From Saturnia japonica (lineage: Eukaryota > Arthropoda > Insecta > Lepidoptera > Saturniidae), in NCBI GenBank assembly GCA_033032175.1, contig CM065324.1:2294001-2358000 (forward strand): a DNA stretch of 64,000 bases. The letters run 5' to 3'. The position numbers and the translations under genes are program-made. The notes beneath the pieces are model-generated. The model did not search any database. It saw nothing but the letters and a program-made list of their open reading frames with translations, and was not told the DNA's origin. This document shows, in pieces, positions 42,701 through 51,700 of the stretch; position 1 is the first letter of the stretch, and each line of letters begins with the position of its first letter.

Positions 42701-45700
42701 AACGTCACAGCAGATGCATGGCGGAGCGCGACGAGACCGGCACGAGCGACCCGAGCGACTCGAGAGACCCGAGCGAGTCGAGCGTACCGAGCGCACCGAG
42801 CGCGACGGCTCCCCGCAGTACGCGGCTCAGTATGGCGCCTTCTCGCCGCAGCGGCGCGACTCCGTCTCCGTGATCCAGCGACACACGCCGCACATATACC
42901 CGCATCATCCGCAACATCCGCACCACCCGCACCATCCGCAGCATCCGCACCATCCGCAACACTCGCAGCATCCTCAGCATCCACCACCAGGTAACCGTGA
43001 GCGGGAGCCTTATACACTTATAATATAGGATACAAGTAATACTCCTTATAAATTATTTAACACGTTCGTTATGATAGAACTGAATCGGATAATGAGATGT
43101 GGGTATGTCTGTGACAGGTCACGAGGCGTTCACGTCGCTGGTGAATGTGGCGTCGGCTGCTACGGCACTGCCTGTGCCCGGCGGTGACCAGACCAAGGCT
43201 GAAACTAAGCAGCAACCCTCACCGCAGCACACGACACAGCATCCGCCCCAGCACCCGTCTCAACACCCGACACAGCACGTGACCCAGCATGCAACACAGC
43301 ACGCACAGCAACACCCTCACGACGTCAGGTCAGTATTCAATTAATAAGCTTCAATTTTGTGAAGTGTTGTCTCGTTCTACAAATTTTACCATCTTTTTCA
43401 AAAAAGGATGACGTAGCATACTGTAATACATAATATAAAAATTACAATAATTTTATAGATACGATACGACAATAGTAATCAATTAGAGTCAGTTTCAAAT
43501 TAATTATAAATAGTCCCAACCCTACGGAAACATATAAGCAACAACGTCGAGACATAACATTGTACGATCACCCAATTGAAATAATATTGCTGAAAAAACT
43601 CGTTCGAGATTTCAGTACTAACTTACTAAAATGATATAATTGTTTCAGATTACGAGATATGTCGTTAACGCAAAAATATCATCCGATATCACAATATCAG
43701 GTAAATGAAATATTTTAACCCTTTGAGACCTGATTTTTTTTATTTTCGCTAATCGATCTGAAAAAAATGCCTGCAACTAGGCTATTGTAAACAGATCTAA
43801 GGAAAAATAAATAAATAAATCCTGATTACAAGCTTTTCAAGAAAAACAGCTTTTTCTTTTTGTGTACAAGTGTACACATCCGTCCAACGTAATGAAAATA
43901 TTAGTGTTAAGGGATGTTTATCTATAATGATAAAAACATTTATTTTACAACTTTTTACTAGGAAATACGAAGCAATATGAAATAACAAATATTAATAAGA
44001 GTATTCTCTTTATAAAAATTAACAAAAATGGCTTTTTCTAAATTAAAATTAAAATCAAAGGCATCAATATAGCATCCTATGTATGAAATGCTAAGAAGCA
44101 ATTCTTATCCTTAGTTAGGCATAAGTGAACCTTGCATTTTATGCATTTGATTCGGGTTCTACCCGAGCATCCCATCATTTTACACCATGTCCCAAGCCCC
44201 TCATCGTGTGCAGGAAAATGCCCAAAACCGTCTCGAGTTATTTCAGCTTCTGGGCGTGTCTCTCCTGGTCTCCTAGGTACAATTTGAAGAGTTGGGCTAC
44301 TGCCACTTGGATGACCTCTTTTACCGGAAATTTTATTTTGCAACACCAGACTTTCAGCCAACCGACGCCGAAAGTGAAGCAATGACAGTTGTTTGTTTTT
44401 AGGTATGCTAAGCGCCTCACTGTCGACTTGGTATTCTCGATATGCTTGAACTACTGCTAAATCTGATGCATGGAATATCATGCGTAAGGTCCATTTTTTT
44501 GATTTTATAAACGTCCTATAGTAACTCATGAGTTGATCTAGCAAATCTACTCCTCCCATCGCATGATTGTACTTCCTTACAACTTCGGGACGTTCCACTT
44601 CAATAAAGTGCTTATCTTTTTTACACCACCTCTTCACTAAATCTTTTTCACCAATTCCAACAAAATTAGATGCTAAATGGGTAATCTTATTATCCAACCA
44701 TTTCACCACAGTTACATCTTCATCATAGCTAGTCATTTCTTGAGCAAAGCCTTGCGGTTTTTTGTTCATTTCTTTGTCGCTTAGCAATGATGGCTTTACA
44801 AATCTGTTGATACGGATAGTGCCAGCAGCCATAATTCCTCTCTGTTTTAAAATTTGTAGCAGATGGTAGGGCGAAAAATAATTGTCGAAGTATAGCTGGT
44901 GACCTTTGCTTTCTCCAATTCTCTTTGTAAGATGAAGGACTACAGCTGCACCATATCCAATTTTTTTTGTTTGGTTCCGGCTGATGATATCTGCTCCCAC
45001 TCGGACACATCGTAGCTCCCGTTCAGACGCAGGTCCAACTTGTCCTTCGTCATCAGAAGATAATTCTAAATCAGAAAGGCAACTTTCTTCTAGTGCTATA
45101 ATAGCGTCGCGCGAAAACATATTGGTAATTTCTTATCTGAAAATAGTATTAACACAATTTGTAACATCAAAAACAACAAAATTACTGCCTCACCACGCGC
45201 ACCCCGCCCACCCTCAGCACCAGCAGCACGCGCCACATCCGCAGCATCTCACAGACAAGCCCCGGCTGGAGCACTACTATAAGCGTCGGAGTCCCGCGTA
45301 CTGCACGCCGGCCACGCCGCAGCGCACACACGAACCCGCGTACTCGCCGGTAAATTTATTGTGCAATAGTTACAGTGGTATTGCTGACTCCATGTACCAT
45401 AGACGTTATAGAGCCACAAGAGGGCGTCCGCTTGCCCTGTACCATGATAAAATGGGAGTTGATAAACTTTTAGAAAACTTACCAATCTGAATAAGGAATC
45501 CTTTTATTAAACACCTAACGTTTCTCATAAGGGGTATAATTATTTGTTTTAATCTGCTTTTAAATACGAAATTAATCCATCAATTCTTAAAAAAATATAT
45601 TTTCGATAGATGTACACTTAATTAGATTAATCTCCAAAAATCGAGGCAAAGATAGGTGATCAATTTCCAGACGTCTGGTAGCGGAGGGTACGCGCGCACG

Positions 45701-48700
45701 CCGCACGGCCTCGAGCAGCGCCAGATCATAATGGCGGACTTCATAACGTCACAGCAGATGCATGGCGGAGCGCGACGAGATCGGCACGAGCGACCCGAGC
45801 GACTCGAGAGACCCGAGCGAGTCGAGCGTACCGAACGCACCGAGCGCGACGGCTCCCCGCAGTACGCGGCTCAGTATGGCGCCTTCTCGCCGCAGCGGCG
45901 CGACTCCGTCTCCGTGATCCAGCGACACACGCCGCACATATACCCGCATCATCCGCAACATCCGCACCACCCGCACCATCCGCAGCATCCGCACCATCCG
46001 CAACACTCGCAGCATCCTCAGCATCCACCACCAGGTAACCGTGAGCGGGGGAGCCTTATACACTTATAATATAGGATACAAGTAATACTCCTTTTAAATA
46101 TTTAACACGTTCGTTACTACATGTATTACTATATGTATGATAGAACTGAATCGGATAATGAGATGTGGGTATGTCTGTGACAGGTCACGAGGCGTTCACG
46201 TCGCTGGTGAATGTGGCGTCGGCTGCTACGGCGCTGCCTGTGCCCGGCGGTGACCAGACCAAGGCTGAAACTAAGCAGCAACCCTCACCGCAGCACACGA
46301 CACAGCATCCGCCCCAGCACCCGTCTCAACACCCGACACAGCACGTGACCCAGCATGCAACACAGCACGCACAGCAACACCCTCACGACGTCAGGTCAGT
46401 ATTCAATTAATAAGCTTCAATTTTGTGAAGTGTTGTCTCGTTCTACAAATTTTACCATCTTTTTCAAAAAAGGATGACGTATCATACTGTAATACATAAT
46501 ATAAAAATTACAATAATTTTATAGATACGATACGACAATAGTAATCAATTAGAGTCAGTTTCAAATTAATTATAAATAGTCCCAACCCTACGGAAACATA
46601 TAAGCAACAACGTCGAGACATAACATTGTACGATCACCCAATTGAAATAATATTGCTGAAAAAACTCGTTCGAGATTTCAGTACTAACTTACTAAAATGA
46701 TATAATTGTTTCAGATTACGAGATATGTCGTTAACGCAAAAATATCATCCGATATCACAATATCAGGTAAATGAAATATTTTAATTAATTTAATATTCTT
46801 TTATAACTATAAAACACTTTACTGTTGATATTTTATATTTTTATAAAGTCAGTATTGTTTTGTTTGTCAATTTTGCATTGCCGTTTTCAAAATATTACTC
46901 TTGTGCGCTATAGATGTATTGGGTTTCCTATGACGATACCCATTTAGGATATTTAGAATCAAACGGATGTATGAGCTATCCGACTACAGATAGCACATTA
47001 GGCTACCTGTCCACTGGAGCGGAGCGGAGCTGTGAAAATTTCGACCAATGCAATTTCACCTCTACCAAATTACGACCAATAGAATTGTACCTCTAGATTT
47101 TTATGCAATTCTATTGGTCGAAATTTCACAGCTCCGCTTCAGTGAACAGGCAGCCTTACAATATAGTTTAATTTTCTTTATTTTTTGTTGTAGGTGATAG
47201 ACCGGAGAGTGAAACACTCGCAGTACACAATCGAGAGAGACATTCAAATAGCGATGCAACAACGGAGAGAAAAGTAAGTAATGCAATTGATAATTTAAAA
47301 AAGAGTTACGATTCTCTATTATGTGAAAAACAGAGAAACAGAGAACTACTTAGTGAATAACATGGTGCAGGTTTTTAAAATGAATCTTGGACACTAAGGC
47401 TTGCCTGTCCTCTGAAGCGGAGCAGAGCTGAGTGTAAATTTCGACCAATAGTATTGCATCACTAGCAAATTTTGACCAATACAATTTTAATTACAATTGG
47501 ATTACTAGTGTTGAACATAACAACTTTTATTAAAATACAAATTTCTAGTTACAAAATTGAAGAAAAAAAAGTTTTTTGTAACATCAAAGATCAAAATTTT
47601 GATTTTGCTATAATTTAGTAACTTTTAGTTGATCTACTTGCTATTGCAGATTAGTCTGCTGCGAACCCAAAATAAAAATAAACACGTGCGTTAGGTTGCG
47701 GCAGCAAATGATTACACATGTGTGTTTGTATTATTAGGATTCATAATATCTTCTTTTATGCTAATATATACATTATACATCTTAGACAACTCAATTGAAA
47801 CCGTTTTCAGAGAAAAATATAAAAAGTGCACTTTGACCAACTGGAGAAAAAGAAACATTGTTTTTTACTTTATCGAAATTTATCTAATAACGAAAATTGT
47901 TCTTTGAAAAATACACTTCGGAAATATTATCCACTTTTCACTTATAGAACTAATGGGCTATAAAAAATGTCAATATTACTTTACTAAATAAAAACAAGTT
48001 CAAAAAATTAAATTTTCATCTATTCTCATCATGTTCTGATCAAATATCGAAGGCCATCATACCATAATTGAGTGGCTATAAGAATTTTTAAGAATGCATT
48101 ACAAATCGTAGGTTAGAATAATAATTTTGAACTGATTTTGATGAAAATTATACAGGGGAAATAATACATGCCATTCATTATTTGATACAGCATATGAATT
48201 GTCAATAATATAAGTATAAATAAAATTATGGGATGTAAATAACCACTGCGTAGTAACAAACGCGTGCCGAGCCGCTATAAACTGGAAGCTGCTCACCTGA
48301 TAACTTTTCGAGTAGGTAATAAAATAAAACTTGAAATTGAATTGAAGTTTTATTTACATTTTCTCTATTGATCAGCTCCGTCGCACCCCTCAACTTCAAT
48401 GGACAGACGTAACACAGTAACACAGCTCCGCAGCCTCGCTCCGCATCAGTAAACAGGCAACCTAAATGTCTGCATTTTATCCCGTACATAGCATTGTCAC
48501 GCAGTTCATTCTCCACAGCATCAGAATATTCCCTCAACGGGGAGCGAGTCTCCGGTATCGACTTGAGTTTTATTAAGCAATAGTTTGTGTCTAACCATTG
48601 CGTGTTTGTTTTAGCGAGAGAGCAATGGCCGCGATGCAGGAACGACACGCGATAGAGCCGCACCAGTCCTACCAGCAGCAACAGCAGCACCAGCAGCACC

Positions 48701-51700
48701 AGCAGCACCAGCCGCACCAGCAGCACCAGCAACACCAGCAACATCAGCCGCACCCGCAACATCAGTCGCCGCACTCACACCAACACCAGCAGACCATGAT
48801 CCACGACAGGCATCTGATGCCGGTAACGCATACTTAACAAATATACAGTATGTATTAAAAACCCCGTCGGATCCGTGAAGGTGTTATTAGGTATCGAGGT
48901 TATATTCTGTTTATGTTATCTATCTCAGACTATAAGTAAAAAAAATTACCTCTGATAAAATGTAAGAAAATTGGTTAAATGAGGAAACTTACATGGCAAT
49001 ACAGGCGGCGCGGCGCAGGGTACCGCTATACGATCAAACGTACCGCTGCGCCGCTTCGGGGCTAGCGACGCGGTGTTATCACGTTTTAAAAATTTGCAAA
49101 ATTTTAGGAAAACTAAAACTAAATATGTCAATTTTAAATCGCAATAACATTTTTATTTTCATAATAAATAAAATTTTGAATGTCATTGGGGTACCTATAT
49201 ACCCTTTTCGGATTCGACGGGGTTTTGATACATATTGTATATTTCATTGTTGTAAAAAAAAAATACAAGTGCAGAAGTACAGAAGTACAGTGTAGAATGA
49301 AGAAAAAAATATTCAGAAGCCGGACTCGCTGAGTCTGATTCCTGTGGATCAGATTCCGAATGTTGCAGACTGATGCAAATGTGGGAAACCGGATACAAGC
49401 AATGAAGCAATAACGGTCGACTTGAGTTCGAATCCCTGCAATAGGCCTTAGCGCCCGGTGAAGGATGACATGCGCTGGTAAGGATTTTCCTAATGCCTGC
49501 CTGTCTTAACTACCTTCCTCAAGTTTAAAATCTGTTGCCAAGCATCATTAGACGTAATTTGACAGCTGCAATTAAGAGCCAGTCTTCCATTAGGTTTAGT
49601 GTTTTACCATCTTGGACCACATCATCAATCAGGTGAGATTGTGGCGATAACGTTAAAAACCTATAAAAATAAATTCGTTGTCAGAGAAGATCAATAAATG
49701 TACGGAAGCGAAACGGCTCAGTATTTACAGGGTGAATTAGCATTTAATTTTATGGGTTCTTTCCAGTAGGCGTGATGTAATTGGAAAAGATGATAATCCT
49801 TGAAGTTTGTCGTGAGTATGATGTCGTGCACCAGTCTTTCTCGCTGTCGACTTCCAGATGACATTGACCATTCAATTGACCATTCAAGGTGTTGGATGAA
49901 GCAGATAGGAGTGGTGGCTGATGACTGGTGCTCTTGCCCTTTGTAATAGCTGTTGTGATGATAATGATGCGAGGTTTGATCGTATTTATTAATTCCGGTA
50001 GCAGGGTGTGCCCGCGCAAGAGGCTGAACGGCGGATAGGCGCGGGGGTCGTATCCGGGTACGGTTCGGCCGGCAAGCACCGCGCACTCACCCCTCACCAC
50101 CCCGGTACGGACAGGAAGGAAACGTACGTATCACTCGACTCGACTCTCAACACATCCTTATCTCTAAAGGCTCTTTACATACTAAGCTGCTGCCGTATGC
50201 CGTAGAAATCGGCTCTAAGCATCTCGGGAATGCTAGGAATGAATTAACGCTTGTTTCTGCGGCAAGCATAGTGTGTGGCAGAGCCTTAAGAGATCACCAC
50301 TACATAACCACTTTATTGGTACGGGGAAAGCTCCTATAAAAACATGATAGGTCTTTCAGTCGAGGTGGTGGTGGTACTGGTGGCGCGGTGGGCGGCGCTG
50401 TCAGCGTCAGCGGAGCAAACACCGCACTCGTCGCGGGCGCCGGTATCGCTGTAGGGGTGGGCGGAGCGCCGGGTGCGGGCGGAGCGCCGGGCGCGGGCGC
50501 AGCACCGGCCGGAACGGATCCGCGCTCCGGCACGCTAACTGCTGCCTCGCTCATTGACGCCATCATCACGCACCAAATCAGCCAGACCTCGGATCAGCGG
50601 TATCCGGTACGTGATACTCATCGATTTCCTTCATCTGCCAATTTCTTTACCCTGGTCTTTCGAACTTTTTTTTATAAAACAAAGGTGGCAAATATGCATA
50701 CGCTTATTACACCATACCAGACCATTAGACCGTAGGTATTACTATTGCGCTCCCGACCTTGCTCAGTCCTGACCTGCCCCAAGAAGCTCTGGAAACTTTA
50801 CTCACCAAAGGAACATTATACAAGGATATTTAGCTGCGATCTTTTGTAGGACGAAGTATTTCACCAGTCGGACTACTCCAAGTAAAGAAAAATCTCTTAA
50901 GACATTTCTTTGAACTTTAAAACGATGTCAGATAAAGACAAAAGTTAGGTTGGCGTTCTTCTGCATAGTTAGTACACGGCCGGTAGAATCCTACATTTAT
51001 CGCGAATAAGTAACATTCATATATGCGTAGTCGATATGAGATGTGATAAAACCGCGTACTGTTTTTTTTATACATTTAAAGGCGTTACGCGACTGTGAGA
51101 ACGGTATGAAAAATTTGTTACCTCCATAGGACCGAACAGAGCGCGGCTCCGTGCAGACCCCCGCCGAGCGCGACCGGGAGCGGGAGCGCGAAGAGCTCGC
51201 CCAAGCAGCCTACACCACCAGCATCAAGCTCGGTGACCTCGCCTCCAATATCATCAACAGGGACTTCTGCAGCCCCACCACGTCGCTCCTACACCACAAG
51301 TGAGTGAGCATTATCTTTTATTTACCTCCCTGATCATGTAAACCCATATTTCATTTGTTTATTGGAAACAGTAAGAGAGCAAGACAAGTTGCGGCCTTTT
51401 ACGAATATCCATAAATAGAGAAAAAATATTGTCACAATGATAAATAAATGAAAAAATAAGAGTATATAGCCGTTGGTGATGGAACCCATCGAACGGAGAG
51501 CTATTTATACCGACAAACACTATTCTAATATCTGAAATGTAGACCATAATTATGCAAAATTAATATACCTCTTGTGCGGTAAACTGATATTCAGTTCGCA
51601 TTTGGATTGCTAAAGCAGTCCTACTTGTATACTGAGGATACAATATGATATTGCTGGAAACGATGACGACGCATTGAAAACATATTGAGGGGTAGTTTTT

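Larger units (their letters stand above)
42141..43718 (+). repeat. Duplicated segment, first copy
   Basis: Covers the end of exon 19, exons 20-22 and their introns. It matches 45185-46784 with about a dozen substitutions and a few small indels (a two-base and a roughly 20-base difference among them). Its right end is exactly the TTAA where the piggyBac-like element begins. Confidence 0.95.
45185..46784 (+). repeat. Duplicated segment, second copy
   Basis: Second copy of 42141-43718. Starts abruptly inside exon 19 and continues past the TTAA (46781-46784) into unique intron sequence leading to exon 23. It is therefore the copy with the uninterrupted TTAA site. Confidence 0.95.

Noticed and set aside
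48226..48774. 182-residue Leu-rich minus-strand ORF
   Set aside because: Antisense shadow of the Gln/His repeat in exon 24 joined to transposon sequence.
50105..50106. Earlier donor in exon 25
   Set aside because: It would leave one spare base, and exon 26 needs two; the gtacgt donor at 50124 fits.
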